DNA from: Megasphaera_A sueciensis
GTDB lineage: Bacteria > Bacillota > Negativicutes > Veillonellales > Megasphaeraceae
NCBI RefSeq assembly: GCF_050219315.1
Contig: NZ_CP116939.1
Span: 186,001 to 250,000, forward strand
Length of the DNA stretch: 64,000 nt
Reading direction: 5' to 3'
Shown in pieces: positions 27,009 to 36,044 of the stretch. The position numbers and the translations under genes were made by a program. The first letter of the stretch is position 1, and each line of letters starts with the position of its first letter. Under the pieces are notes generated by a model. That model saw only the letters and a list, made by a program, of their open reading frames with translations. It was not told the origin of the DNA and did no database searches.

Positions 27009-29330
27009 ATGTTGAATACTGTGAAAAAAGTACATTTTATAGGAATAGCCGGCGCCGGTATGAGAGCGATTGCGAATGTTTTGCTGCAAAAGGGATATTA
27101 TATTTCCGGGTCTGATGTGAAACAATCCGCTATTACAGAACGATTTTCCCAACAAGGAGCACGTATTTGCATTGGGCAGAAACCGGAAAATCTGCAAGAT
27201 GCGGAACTGGTTGTCGTTTCTTCGGCAATTCACGAAGATAATGTAGAACTACAGGAAGCACATATACGTCATATACCTGTTATTCATCGATCCGACGCAT
27301 TGCTGGATATTATGAGTTGGGGAAAGGGAATTGCCGTGGCGGGAGCACATGGAAAAACAACCACTTCTTCTATGTTGGGACAGATTTTTGTGGAAGGGGG
27401 AATGGATCCAACCGTTGTCATTGGAGGAGAAGTCGATTATCTGCATGCTAATTCTGTATTAGGGAAAGGGAAATATGTCATTGCGGAAGCCGATGAAAGT
27501 GACGGATCCTTTATAAAATTTAATCCTTATATTGCAGTGGTTACTAATATTGATGCCGATCATATGGATCATTACGGCTCTTTGGATAATGTTATCAATG
27601 CGTTTAAAGTTTTTATACAGAAACTTGACCCGAAAGAAGGAATGGCAGTTCTTTGTTTTGATAATGAACATATCCGCAATCTGGCACCTAGCTTAAACCG
27701 CCGTTATATATCCTATGGGATAGAAAATCAGGCTGACTACACAGCGGATCATATTCATTATGAAAAAGGCCGACTTTGTTTTGACGTGTATCATCACGAT
27801 AAAAAGATGGGAAGCATGAATCTGTTTGTGCCGGGACGCCACAATGTACTGAATACGTTGGCTGCCGTTGCGGTAGCGGATGCTTGTGGGATTCCTTTTG
27901 AAAAAATTGCGGAAGCCATGTCTCATTTTCATGGAGCGAAACGCCGTTTTCAGACAAAAGGATATGTTGGCGATGTTTGGGTTGTTGATGATTATGGACA
28001 TCATCCTGCTGAAATTAATGCCACATTAACCGCTGCCAAAGATATAGGAACACATCGTATTGTTTGTGTATTTCAACCGCATCGGTATACGAGAACGCAA
28101 TTGCTGGTAGATCGTTTCGGCGGGGCATTTAAAAATGCAGATTTGCTTATTGTTACAGATATATATAGTGCTGGTGAAACGCCGATTCCGAATGTAACGG
28201 GAGAACTTATTGCCAATAAGGTTATTGAAACAACAGGTCAAGAGGTCTTGTATATTCCTAATAAAGAAGATGTAGTAGAATATTTGAGAAAATTTGCTCA
28301 GCCAAAAGAAATGATTATTACTATGGGTGCTGGCGATATTTATCGTGTGGGTGAACAATATATTGCTGAATCGAGCGGTGAAAATACAAGTACTATTGAT
28401 GTGAAAACTAAAAAAATTGCCGTTGTTGTCGGCGGACCGTCGACAGAAGCGGCTGTGTCTCGCAATACAGGAGGCGCTATTGCCAAGGCTCTTATTTCCA
28501 AAGGATATCAGGTCACTGTAATGGAACTGAATCCACATATGCTGGCGCAACAATTGCTAGATGAAAAAATTGATATTGTATTTAATGCGCTGCACGGCCG
28601 GTATGGGGAAGATGGTCTTATACAGGGATTATGCGAAATGATGGGAATTCCTTATACGGGGTCAGGCGTTATGGCCAGTGCTGTGGGTATGAATAAAGTG
28701 ATGAGCAAATGTGCTTTTCAAGGTGCGGGAATTGCTACGGCTCCCTTCTCTTATTATTTTGAAAATCAAGGCTTGGATACTATCGCTGAGGATATTGCAG
28801 AACGATTTGGCTTTCCTGTAGTTATAAAATCCGCAGGGCAGGGTTCGAGTATTGGTACTGTTATTGTCGATTTACAAACTAAAGTTAAATCGGCATTAGT
28901 GGAAGCGTTTAAATATGGAAAATCATTGATAGCAGAGTCTTTTATTAATGGAGACGAATTTACTGTCGCGGTTATGGATAACATGGCATTTCCTGTTATT
29001 CAAATTGTATCGAGTACTGGTAAGTACGATTATTATTCAAAATATACACCGGGTGTGACCAAACATCTGTGTCCGGCGCCGATTTCGGAAAAATTAACAA
29101 AACAAATGCAGGATCTAGCGATGAAAGTCTTTCATTTGTGCCATTGTAATGGTGTCGCACGTGTTGATTTTATGACGGATGCAGCGGGAAATCCTTTTGT
29201 TTTGGAAATTAATACTGTACCAGGAATGACCAGCACAAGTTTAGTTCCCGATGCAGCAAGAGCGATGGGGATATCGTTTGAAGAATTATGCGAAAATATA
29301 TTGCTGGAAGCAGCTGTTGGTAAATTTTAA
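27009..29330 (+). CDS. murC: MurC-Ddl fusion: UDP-MurNAc:L-alanine ligase joined to D-Ala:D-Ala ligase
   Basis: One 773-residue open frame. Residues 1-455 are MurC: GIAGAGMRAIA, VAGAHGKTTTSS, EADESDGSF, NIDADHMDHY, DDYGHHPAEI and FQPHRYTR. After a short Ser/Thr-rich linker (about 456-466), residues 467-773 are an ATP-grasp D-Ala-D-Ala ligase: VVVGGPSTEAAVS, ALHGRYGEDG, YTGSGVMASAVGMNK, EFTVAVMD, and EINTVPGMTSTSLVP. No stop or frameshift at the junction. Such a fusion is known from Chlamydia. It supplies both the first peptide residue and the terminal dipeptide used by MurF. No murB precedes ftsQ. Confidence 0.95.
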   Translation: MLNTVKKVHFIGIAGAGMRAIANVLLQKGYYISGSDVKQSAITERFSQQGARICIGQKPENLQDAELVVVSSAIHEDNVELQEAHIRHIPVIHRSDALLDIMSWGKGIAVAGAHGKTTTSSMLGQIFVEGGMDPTVVIGGEVDYLHANSVLGKGKYVIAEADESDGSFIKFNPYIAVVTNIDADHMDHYGSLDNVINAFKVFIQKLDPKEGMAVLCFDNEHIRNLAPSLNRRYISYGIENQADYTADHIHYEKGRLCFDVYHHDKKMGSMNLFVPGRHNVLNTLAAVAVADACGIPFEKIAEAMSHFHGAKRRFQTKGYVGDVWVVDDYGHHPAEINATLTAAKDIGTHRIVCVFQPHRYTRTQLLVDRFGGAFKNADLLIVTDIYSAGETPIPNVTGELIANKVIETTGQEVLYIPNKEDVVEYLRKFAQPKEMIITMGAGDIYRVGEQYIAESSGENTSTIDVKTKKIAVVVGGPSTEAAVSRNTGGAIAKALISKGYQVTVMELNPHMLAQQLLDEKIDIVFNALHGRYGEDGLIQGLCEMMGIPYTGSGVMASAVGMNKVMSKCAFQGAGIATAPFSYYFENQGLDTIAEDIAERFGFPVVIKSAGQGSSIGTVIVDLQTKVKSALVEAFKYGKSLIAESFINGDEFTVAVMDNMAFPVIQIVSSTGKYDYYSKYTPGVTKHLCPAPISEKLTKQMQDLAMKVFHLCHCNGVARVDFMTDAAGNPFVLEINTVPGMTSTSLVPDAARAMGISFEELCENILLEAAVGKF

Positions 29331-29354
29331 TTATAATGTTGGTGAGATTTTGTG

Positions 29355-30305
29355 ATGAAAAATGATGAGAAAGATATCTTTTCTATTCCAATACTGAATA
29401 CGGATGATGTACGGTCTCATCAGGATGTGTCGGAAACGCTGTTGCCTCCGGAAAAATTTATTCCTCCGGAAGTACCTGACGACCCGTTGAGAAAAACTGT
29501 TTCTGATGGAGCAGAAACAGAACAGCTGCATAAAGAAAAGGATGAAGGTAAGAGCGTATTGCATTCCGGAAAATGCAAAAAGAAACGGCGGACAGGAAAT
29601 TTGCAGCACCGGTATCGTTTATTTGTTATACTGGCAGTGTTATTGGTTTTTCTGCTGTGGTTATTTTTGCGGTTTTCTCCCGTGTCCTTTGGGCGTGTAA
29701 TTGTAGATGGAAACAGTACGATGTCGAATGAGGCTGTTTACCGCAGCTGCGGTATTAGCGGTCCCGTTAACGTAGTTCAATTGTCACCCGGCACAATGAA
29801 GGATAATCTGAGTAATGATTTGCGTGTTGCACATGTCGAAGTAGTACGCGAATTTCCTGTGACGATCCACATTACGATAGAAGAACGCAAGCCGATTGCT
29901 GTTATGACGACGATGTATGGTTTTGCGTATCTGGATGCTAATGGCGTAGTTATTCGGCTGGGTCAGAGAATTAAAGGCATATCTGTGCCTCTTTTTACAG
30001 GTAAAAAAATGGACACACTCCTGTTGGGCGATGTTATAAAAAATGATCCGGTTCGGGATTCTTTGACATATTTACAGAATCTATCTCCCGAATATTTAAA
30101 TCAAGTAGCGGAAGTAAATGTGGGAAATCCGGATAAGATTACCGTTTATACATCAGATTCTATTCCTATCTATTTAGGAAACGGCGATCATCCGGAACAA
30201 CGAGCTCGCATTACGGAAGAACTGTTGCAGGAGGTAAAAAACAACCGTTTATCCGTTGACTATATTGACAGTGATATTCAAGCACCTTTAGTGAAGAGTA
30301 AATAG
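29355..30305 (+). CDS. ftsQ: Cell division protein FtsQ/DivIB
   Basis: About 316 residues: a charged cytosolic N-terminus (~90 residues), one membrane helix (LFVILAVLLVFLLWLFLRF), then a POTRA domain (VDGNSTMSNEAVYRSCGI .. VREFPVTIHITIEERKPIAV) and the beta domain. It scaffolds FtsL and DivIC at the septum. GTG (29352) and ATG (29355) are adjacent; I took the ATG. Confidence 0.88.
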   Translation: MKNDEKDIFSIPILNTDDVRSHQDVSETLLPPEKFIPPEVPDDPLRKTVSDGAETEQLHKEKDEGKSVLHSGKCKKKRRTGNLQHRYRLFVILAVLLVFLLWLFLRFSPVSFGRVIVDGNSTMSNEAVYRSCGISGPVNVVQLSPGTMKDNLSNDLRVAHVEVVREFPVTIHITIEERKPIAVMTTMYGFAYLDANGVVIRLGQRIKGISVPLFTGKKMDTLLLGDVIKNDPVRDSLTYLQNLSPEYLNQVAEVNVGNPDKITVYTSDSIPIYLGNGDHPEQRARITEELLQEVKNNRLSVDYIDSDIQAPLVKSK

Positions 30306-30317
30306 AAAGGAAAGACT

Positions 30318-30995
30318 GTGAGATTACAAGAGGGAAAAATTGCGATTACATTTGCTTGCGTATTATTGGGAATCATGTTGGTTACACAATATAAAGCGGC
30401 ACAGGATACGCTTCCAGTCACTTCGCAGCGTGCAGAAGAACTTATTTCCAAGGTCAGGGACCTGGAAGCTGACAATAAGGCTTTGAAGAAACAAATCAGC
30501 GAACTTGGCGGGAATAAAGATACGCAATTACAAGAACTTCGCTATGATGCTGGGGTTTTACCTGTAGAAGGGCCTGGTATTATCGTAACGCTGGATGATA
30601 GTACGCAGCCAAAAATGCAGGGAGCGAATCCTAATTTATATATCATTCATGATGAAGATTTATTGCGTATTGTCAATGAACTCCGGGCAGCCGGGGCAGA
30701 GGCTTTATCAATTAATGGGCAGCGATTGATCGGTACATCGGAAATACGGTGTGTAGGACCTAATATCAATATTAACGGTAAAATATTATCGCCGCCCTTT
30801 GAAATCAAAGCTATCGGCGATATGCATTCATTATTAGGAGCGCTTAATTTGCGCGGCGGGGTAAAAGAAAGTTTAAAATATTGGGGAATTGAATTGCAAA
30901 TCCGAAAATTGGAAATGATCGTTGTTCCTGCATATGAAGGATCATTTCGTCATGAATATGCTCGTATCTCCAAAAAGGAGGCAGATAACTCATGA
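30318..30995 (+). CDS. DUF881 family protein
   Basis: 225 residues with one N-terminal membrane anchor, a coiled coil (AEELISKVRDLEADNKALKKQI) and the DUF881 core: VEGPGIIVTLDD, VNELRAAGAEALSINGQRL and the C-terminal LRGGVKESLKYWGIEL. Members sit between ftsQ and ftsZ in many Firmicutes, with unknown role, probably extracytoplasmic. GTG start at 30318 with GAAAGGAAAG upstream; overlaps the next gene by 4 bases. Confidence 0.88.
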   Translation: MRLQEGKIAITFACVLLGIMLVTQYKAAQDTLPVTSQRAEELISKVRDLEADNKALKKQISELGGNKDTQLQELRYDAGVLPVEGPGIIVTLDDSTQPKMQGANPNLYIIHDEDLLRIVNELRAAGAEALSINGQRLIGTSEIRCVGPNININGKILSPPFEIKAIGDMHSLLGALNLRGGVKESLKYWGIELQIRKLEMIVVPAYEGSFRHEYARISKKEADNS

Positions 30996-31336
30996 TATAT
31001 CCGATAATCGGTATGGCTATAGGGATATGTATTGGTATTATAATGCCTGATTTATCTGTTTCTCCTGATATGGCAAAGCTGCTGGCGACGGCTTTGCTGG
31101 CTTGTCTGGATTCCGTATTTGGCGGAATACGGGCAACCTTGAATAAAAAATTTGATAACAGGATGTTTTTGGTTGGATTTTTTTCCAATGCATTTATGGC
31201 TGCAATTTTTGTGTTTGTTGGATTACGACTGGGGATAGATTTATATTTTGTTGTGCTTATTACCTTTGGTATGCGTATTTTTCAAAATATGGCCCGGATT
31301 CGCAGGAAACTCCTAGTTTATAAGCCTGAGAAATGA
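30992..31336 (+). CDS. sbp: Small basic protein Sbp (DUF1290)
   Basis: 114 residues, three hydrophobic helices and a basic tail (RIRRKLLVY). The LLATALLACLDSVFGGIRATL segment is the DUF1290 signature. Found between ftsQ and ftsZ in Bacillus and relatives; dispensable there and of unknown function. Starts in the DUF881 stop (ATGA). Confidence 0.88.
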   Translation: MIYPIIGMAIGICIGIIMPDLSVSPDMAKLLATALLACLDSVFGGIRATLNKKFDNRMFLVGFFSNAFMAAIFVFVGLRLGIDLYFVVLITFGMRIFQNMARIRRKLLVYKPEK

Positions 31337-31367
31337 AATTAATTTAAAAATAATGTGGATTAATTCC

Positions 31368-31405
31368 TTTAGATAGTGTAAAATAATAAGGAAATCCTAT
31401 CTAAA
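31368..31405 (+). promoter_or_regulatory. Dyad in the ftsZ leader
   Basis: TTTAGATAG (31368-31376) and CTATCTAAA (31397-31405) form a nine-base inverted repeat 35 bases before ftsZ, enclosing TAAAAT (31379-31384), a possible -10 box. Could be an operator or an mRNA hairpin. Confidence 0.45.
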
Positions 31406-31439
31406 AGTACAAGTATGCATATTCGAAGGAGGAAACAAT

Positions 31440-32462
31440 ATGGCAGAGTTTGCAAATATAAAGGTTATTGGTGTCGGCGGTGGCGGAAATAACGCTGTCA
31501 ATCGTATGATAGAAAGCGGTTTGCAGGGTGTTCAGTTTATTTCCGTCAATACAGAGGATCAGGTATTGGAAGTATCCAAAGCTGATGTGAAAATTCAGAT
31601 TGGTGAAAAGCTGACTCGCGGTCTCGGTGCTGGTGCTAATCCCCAAATCGGCGAACAGGCTGCTCTTGAAAGCAAGGAAGAAATTATAAAGGCTCTTCAA
31701 GGAGCTGATATGGTGTTCGTAACGGCCGGAATGGGCGGCGGTACAGGTACGGGCGCAGCGCCTATTGTTGCTGAATGTGCTAAAGAAATGGGGGCTCTTA
31801 CCGTCGCAGTAGTGACTAAGCCGTTTGCTTTTGAAGGCAAACGTCGTAAAGAACAGGCTGAAAAAGGTGCGGCGTATTTAAAAGAAAAAGTAGATACGAT
31901 CATTACGATTCCTAACGATAAATTGCTTCAGATTATTGACAAAAAGACACCTCTTAAAGATGCGTTCTTAGTAGCCGATGATGTGTTGCGTCAGGGTGTA
32001 CAGGGTATTTCTGATTTAATTACAACAACCGGTTTGATTAATCTTGATTTTGCCGATGTAAAGACAATTATGCTCGATCAGGGAGAGGCTATTATGGGTA
32101 TTGGTATCGGATCCGGTGAAAACCGTGCTACGGAAGCCGTTGATGGTGCTATTCACAGTGCACTTCTGGAAACCAGCATCGATGGGGCACAGAGCATATT
32201 GCTCAATGTTACAGGCGGTCCGGATATCAGCTTGTATGAAATTAATGAAGCAGCCGAAAAGGTTGCTGAAGCTGTCGATCCCGATGCAAATATTATTTTT
32301 GGTTCTGTTATCGATCCGGATATGGAAGATTCTATTCGGATTACTGTTGTGGCTACTGGCTTTGGTAAGGAACCATCAACTATTCCTTCTTTTGGACAAT
32401 CTGGCACAGTGAACGATAAAAAAGAAGCAAGTGGTGTGGAAATTCCTACGTGGATGAGATAA
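31440..32462 (+). CDS. ftsZ: Cell division GTPase FtsZ
   Basis: 340-residue tubulin homologue forming the Z ring. VGGGGNNAVNRMI, TAGMGGGTGTGAAPIVA (GTP signature), ITIPNDKLL and NLDFADVKTIM (T7-type region) are intact. The C-terminal peptide EIPTWMR, which binds FtsA/SepF-type anchors, is kept after a very short linker. AGGAGG upstream and a strong terminator downstream. ftsA is not next to it. Confidence 0.97.
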   Translation: MAEFANIKVIGVGGGGNNAVNRMIESGLQGVQFISVNTEDQVLEVSKADVKIQIGEKLTRGLGAGANPQIGEQAALESKEEIIKALQGADMVFVTAGMGGGTGTGAAPIVAECAKEMGALTVAVVTKPFAFEGKRRKEQAEKGAAYLKEKVDTIITIPNDKLLQIIDKKTPLKDAFLVADDVLRQGVQGISDLITTTGLINLDFADVKTIMLDQGEAIMGIGIGSGENRATEAVDGAIHSALLETSIDGAQSILLNVTGGPDISLYEINEAAEKVAEAVDPDANIIFGSVIDPDMEDSIRITVVATGFGKEPSTIPSFGQSGTVNDKKEASGVEIPTWMR

Positions 32463-32474
32463 TCAATGAAGGTA

Positions 32475-32501
32475 AGCGGGTCCCGTCGGACCCGCTTTTT
32501 T
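32475..32501 (+). terminator. Rho-independent terminator after ftsZ
   Basis: AGCGGGTCC (32475-32483) / GGACCCGCT (32488-32496), perfect stem, then TTTTTT. It ends the dcw cluster. Confidence 0.93.
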
Positions 32502-32592
32502 GCTAAAACAGCAGGATTTTTAAAGAGGCGTGTAGAATTGTAACTTAAGATTGTTGAAAAATAATTTTTTGAATGTCTGTAGGAGGCAAATT

Positions 32593-33060
32593 ATGAGATG
32601 TCCATTTTGCAAGAGCGACGATACGAAGGTTACGGATTCCAGGGCGACTGATGACGGCAATGCTATCCGCCGCCGCCGTGAATGCCAAAAATGCGGACGT
32701 CGGTTTACGACGTATGAGATGGTAGAAGAGGTACCTCTGGTAGTCATAAAAAAAGACGGTAGCCGGGAATTGTTTGATCGCAATAAGATTCTGAATGGAT
32801 TATTGCGTGCTTGTAATAAACGCATGGTTACGATGCAGCAGTTAGATGGAATCGTTTCTCGGGTAGAACATAAAATTCGAAACTCTTTAGCTCAGGAAGT
32901 AACGAGTGTAAAAATCGGCGAAATGGTTCTTGATGAGCTGCAGAGTGTGGATTTAGTGGCATATATCCGGTTTGCTTCCGTGTATCGTCAATTTGCTGAT
33001 TTGGATAGTTTCATGGCGGAATTGAAGCGCCTCATGGATAACAGGCATAAGAAGGTCTGA
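32593..33060 (+). CDS. nrdR: Transcriptional repressor NrdR
   Basis: 155-residue zinc-ribbon/ATP-cone repressor of ribonucleotide reductase genes. Zinc ligands in MRCPFCKSDDTKV and ECQKCGRRFTTYE; the ATP-cone starts VVIKKDGSRELFDRNKIL. I chose ATG 32593 (TAGGAGG upstream), which begins with the family's MRCPFC. First gene after the ftsZ terminator; the heptose genes follow after 19 bases. Confidence 0.95.
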   Translation: MRCPFCKSDDTKVTDSRATDDGNAIRRRRECQKCGRRFTTYEMVEEVPLVVIKKDGSRELFDRNKILNGLLRACNKRMVTMQQLDGIVSRVEHKIRNSLAQEVTSVKIGEMVLDELQSVDLVAYIRFASVYRQFADLDSFMAELKRLMDNRHKKV

Positions 33061-33079
33061 GATCGTAAAAGGAGTTTTT

Positions 33080-34564
33080 ATGACAGAGGGTTATATTGAT
33101 AATTTTTTAAACAATGTATTGCCGAATTTACGTATTGCTGTCATTGGCGACGTTATGGTTGACCGTTACGTATTTGGCAAAGTGGAACGGATTTCTCCGG
33201 AAGCCCCGGTCCCAGTTAATAAGGTGTCCCATATTACTTCTGCCTTGGGAGGTGCTGCAAATGTAGCGTCTAATCTGGCTAATTTGGAATGTCATGTTTT
33301 TTTGGCTGGTCTTATGGGGACAGACGAGTATGGTTCTGTTTTGCAGAAATTATTGGCGGATGCGCATATTGATGGGTCGGGGTTAATTTCCCGTACAGGA
33401 CATGCTACAACGACAAAACTTCGCGTTCTCGGTTCACGCCAGCAAATGCTGCGACTTGATTTTGAAGAAATTACGGCACTTGAATCGGATGAGGAACAGG
33501 TATTGCTTCACTGGTTACAAGAACGGATACGAGATGGACTGGACGGTATTATCATTTCTGACTACGGTAAGGGTGTTCTTACGGATGCCGTATCCGGCGG
33601 GGTTATTTCTTTTGCTCGTAAAGCTGGCATACCGGTACTTGTGGATCCCAAGGGTACGGATTGGAGTAAATATAACGGGGCCGATTTTGTTACGCCTAAT
33701 ATGAAGGAAATTAGTGACTGTATTGGCTATACGGTTGCTAATGCAGGAGGAGATGTGATTGAAGCTGCTATGAAACTTCATGAGAGGTATGATTTTGCAC
33801 ATCTCATGGTAACTAGATCAGAAAAAGGGATAACCGTTATAGGCAAGGATGGAAAGGTCTGGAGCAACCCCGCAACAGCGCAGGAAGTATTCGATGTATC
33901 TGGGGCAGGCGATACAGTAGCCGCTGCTTTTTTAACTTCTATTGCGGCAAAGCTTTCTATTCGTGCAAGTTTACAGATTGCTAATTCCGCAGCGGGAGTT
34001 GTCGTCGCTAAGGTAGGTACTTATCCTGTTCATCGCAGTGAACTTTTACAATTGTGGCACCAATGGCGTCCCAACCGCCGGTGGGCTCCGTATGAATCAT
34101 TGAGCTGCAGGGAAATGGCCGGCAAGATACGGCAATGGCAGCAAAATGGTGAAATTGTTGTTTTTACAAATGGTTGCTTTGATATACTGCACCGCGGGCA
34201 TGTACTTTATTTACAACAGGCAGCTATGCTGGGGCAGCATTTAGTTATCGGTTTAAATTCTGATGAATCTGTTCGACGGTTAAAGGGAGAAGCAAGGCCT
34301 TTTGTACAGCAGAATGATCGTGCCGTGCTGTTAAGCGCGCTGGCTTGCGTTGACGATGTGGTTATTTTCAATGAAGATACGCCGAAAGAATTGTTGTCGG
34401 TTTTGCGCCCGGATATCCTTGTTAAGGGCGGGGATTATAAAGCTGACGAAGTGATTGGACGAGAATACGTAAAACGAGTGGAAATCATTTCTTTTGAAGA
34501 AGGGTATTCTACAACGAATATAATAGATAAAATTATAAATAGGGCGAGGAAGGGAATTTTATGA
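33080..34564 (+). CDS. hldE: Bifunctional heptose-7-phosphate kinase / ADP-heptose synthase
   Basis: 494 residues. The N-terminal ribokinase-like domain phosphorylates D-glycero-D-manno-heptose 7-phosphate (GDVMVDRYVFGKVERISPEAPVPV, DYGKGVL, FDVSGAGDTVAAAFL). The C-terminal nucleotidyltransferase makes ADP-heptose (FTNGCFDILHRGHVLYL with HxGH, GLNSDESVRRLKG). It indicates LPS inner-core heptose, hence an outer membrane. It overlaps hldD by 4 bases. Confidence 0.96.
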   Translation: MTEGYIDNFLNNVLPNLRIAVIGDVMVDRYVFGKVERISPEAPVPVNKVSHITSALGGAANVASNLANLECHVFLAGLMGTDEYGSVLQKLLADAHIDGSGLISRTGHATTTKLRVLGSRQQMLRLDFEEITALESDEEQVLLHWLQERIRDGLDGIIISDYGKGVLTDAVSGGVISFARKAGIPVLVDPKGTDWSKYNGADFVTPNMKEISDCIGYTVANAGGDVIEAAMKLHERYDFAHLMVTRSEKGITVIGKDGKVWSNPATAQEVFDVSGAGDTVAAAFLTSIAAKLSIRASLQIANSAAGVVVAKVGTYPVHRSELLQLWHQWRPNRRWAPYESLSCREMAGKIRQWQQNGEIVVFTNGCFDILHRGHVLYLQQAAMLGQHLVIGLNSDESVRRLKGEARPFVQQNDRAVLLSALACVDDVVIFNEDTPKELLSVLRPDILVKGGDYKADEVIGREYVKRVEIISFEEGYSTTNIIDKIINRARKGIL

Positions 34565-35526
34565 AGATAGTAACAGGTGGTGCGGGTTTTATCGGCAGCA
34601 ATATTATAAAAAAATTAAATGATAGGGGTATTCATGATATCTTGGTGGTAGATGATTTGACGGATGGACGTAAGTGCCGAAACTTACAGGGATTGTCATT
34701 TTATGATTATATGGATTATGAAGATTTTGCAGATCAAATGGCTGACGAATCTTTTGACGGCGGGTATATTGATGTTGTCTTTCACGAAGGAGCCTGTTCG
34801 GATACGATGAATTATGACGGGCGCTACATGATGAAAAATAATTATGAAGGTAGTAAGAATCTTCTGCGTTATTGTATGCATCGTAAAATACCTTTTTTGT
34901 ATGCATCATCGGCTTCTACGTATGGCAGCGGTAAACATGGATTTCGTGAGGAACCGGCTTGTGAACAAGCGCTGAACCCGTATGCATATTCAAAACTGCA
35001 GTTTGACCGCTTTGTACGGCGTATGCTGCCGCTTGCTAACAGTCAGATTGTTGGTTTTCGATATTTTAATGTATTCGGGCCGCAGGAAAATCATAAGGAT
35101 CGAATGGCTTCCCTTATTTACCAAAAATATTATGAACTGCAGAAAAATGGAAAAATTACTCTTTTTGAGGGAACTGCAGGATATGAAAATGGGGGGCAGA
35201 TTCGTGATTTTATTTATGTGAATGATGTTGTAAATGTTATATTTTATTTTTGGGAACATCCCGAATTATCCGGCATTTATAATTGCGGTACTGGCGAAGG
35301 ACATTCATTTAACGAGTTTGTTCGGGGTATTATCGCGTATTGCGGAAAAGGTACTGTGGAATACGTTCCATTCCCGGATATTCTGAAGGGAAAATATCAG
35401 AGCTTTACGCAGGCGGATACAACAAAATTAATGGATGCTGGGTATGACCGCGGGTTTACTCTCTTAAAGGAAGCCGTACAGGAATATTGCCGTATTTTGG
35501 AAAAGAGTGATGGATACTTCGAATGA
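34561..35526 (+). CDS. hldD: ADP-L-glycero-D-manno-heptose 6-epimerase
   Basis: 321-residue SDR enzyme that epimerises ADP-D,D-heptose to the L,D form used by heptosyltransferases. VTGGAGFIGSNI, HEGACSDT, YASSASTYG, NPYAYSKLQFD (Tyr-x3-Lys) and GFRYFNVFGP match the family. ATGA coupling to hldE in front and a 4-base overlap with gmhB behind. Confidence 0.95.
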   Translation: MKIVTGGAGFIGSNIIKKLNDRGIHDILVVDDLTDGRKCRNLQGLSFYDYMDYEDFADQMADESFDGGYIDVVFHEGACSDTMNYDGRYMMKNNYEGSKNLLRYCMHRKIPFLYASSASTYGSGKHGFREEPACEQALNPYAYSKLQFDRFVRRMLPLANSQIVGFRYFNVFGPQENHKDRMASLIYQKYYELQKNGKITLFEGTAGYENGGQIRDFIYVNDVVNVIFYFWEHPELSGIYNCGTGEGHSFNEFVRGIIAYCGKGTVEYVPFPDILKGKYQSFTQADTTKLMDAGYDRGFTLLKEAVQEYCRILEKSDGYFE

Positions 35527-36044
35527 GAAAAGCGGCTTTTTTTGATAGGGACGGAGTTTTGAATAAAGATATACATTATTTACATCGTCCGGAGGATGTC
35601 ATATGGGTAAAAGGTGCTAAGGAGGGACTGGCATATCTTAACCAGCTGGGATACTTGGTTATTGTAGTAACGAATCAAAGCGGTGTGGCTCGCGGGTATT
35701 ATACAGAAGAGGATGTAAAAAAACTTCATTCCTGGATGTCTCAGGAAATAGCAGCGGCTGGGGGGTGTATTACGGCATTTTACTACTGTCCGTTTTTGGA
35801 GGGGGCTGCGGATCCTTTTTATAATAAGAAAAGTGATTGGCGAAAACCAGCTCCTGGTATGGTGTTGCAGGCAGTAAAAGAGTATGATTTGGATATTTCT
35901 CAATCCTTTTTAATTGGAGATAGTACAAGCGATATGGAATGTGCCAAAGCCGCAGGTTTGCCGGGATATTTGTTTACAGGAGAACGCCTTGATGTGTTTA
36001 TTGATCATGTATTAGAGAAGAGGAATGCACATGAAAGCCTATAA
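35523..36044 (+). CDS. gmhB: D-glycero-beta-D-manno-heptose 1,7-bisphosphate 7-phosphatase
   Basis: 173-residue HAD phosphatase: AAFFDRDGVLNKD (motif I), VVTNQSGVARG (motif II), YYCPF..DWRKPAPGM (zinc loop and Lys) and IGDSTSDMECAKAAG. Acts between the two HldE activities. Overlaps hldD upstream and the first heptosyltransferase downstream. gmhA, the first step, is not in this window. Confidence 0.93.
   Translation: MRKAAFFDRDGVLNKDIHYLHRPEDVIWVKGAKEGLAYLNQLGYLVIVVTNQSGVARGYYTEEDVKKLHSWMSQEIAAAGGCITAFYYCPFLEGAADPFYNKKSDWRKPAPGMVLQAVKEYDLDISQSFLIGDSTSDMECAKAAGLPGYLFTGERLDVFIDHVLEKRNAHESL

Noticed and set aside
28026..28553. Minus-strand ORF of 175 codons inside murC-ddl
   Set aside because: Shadow of the ligase gene; composition typical of antisense frames.
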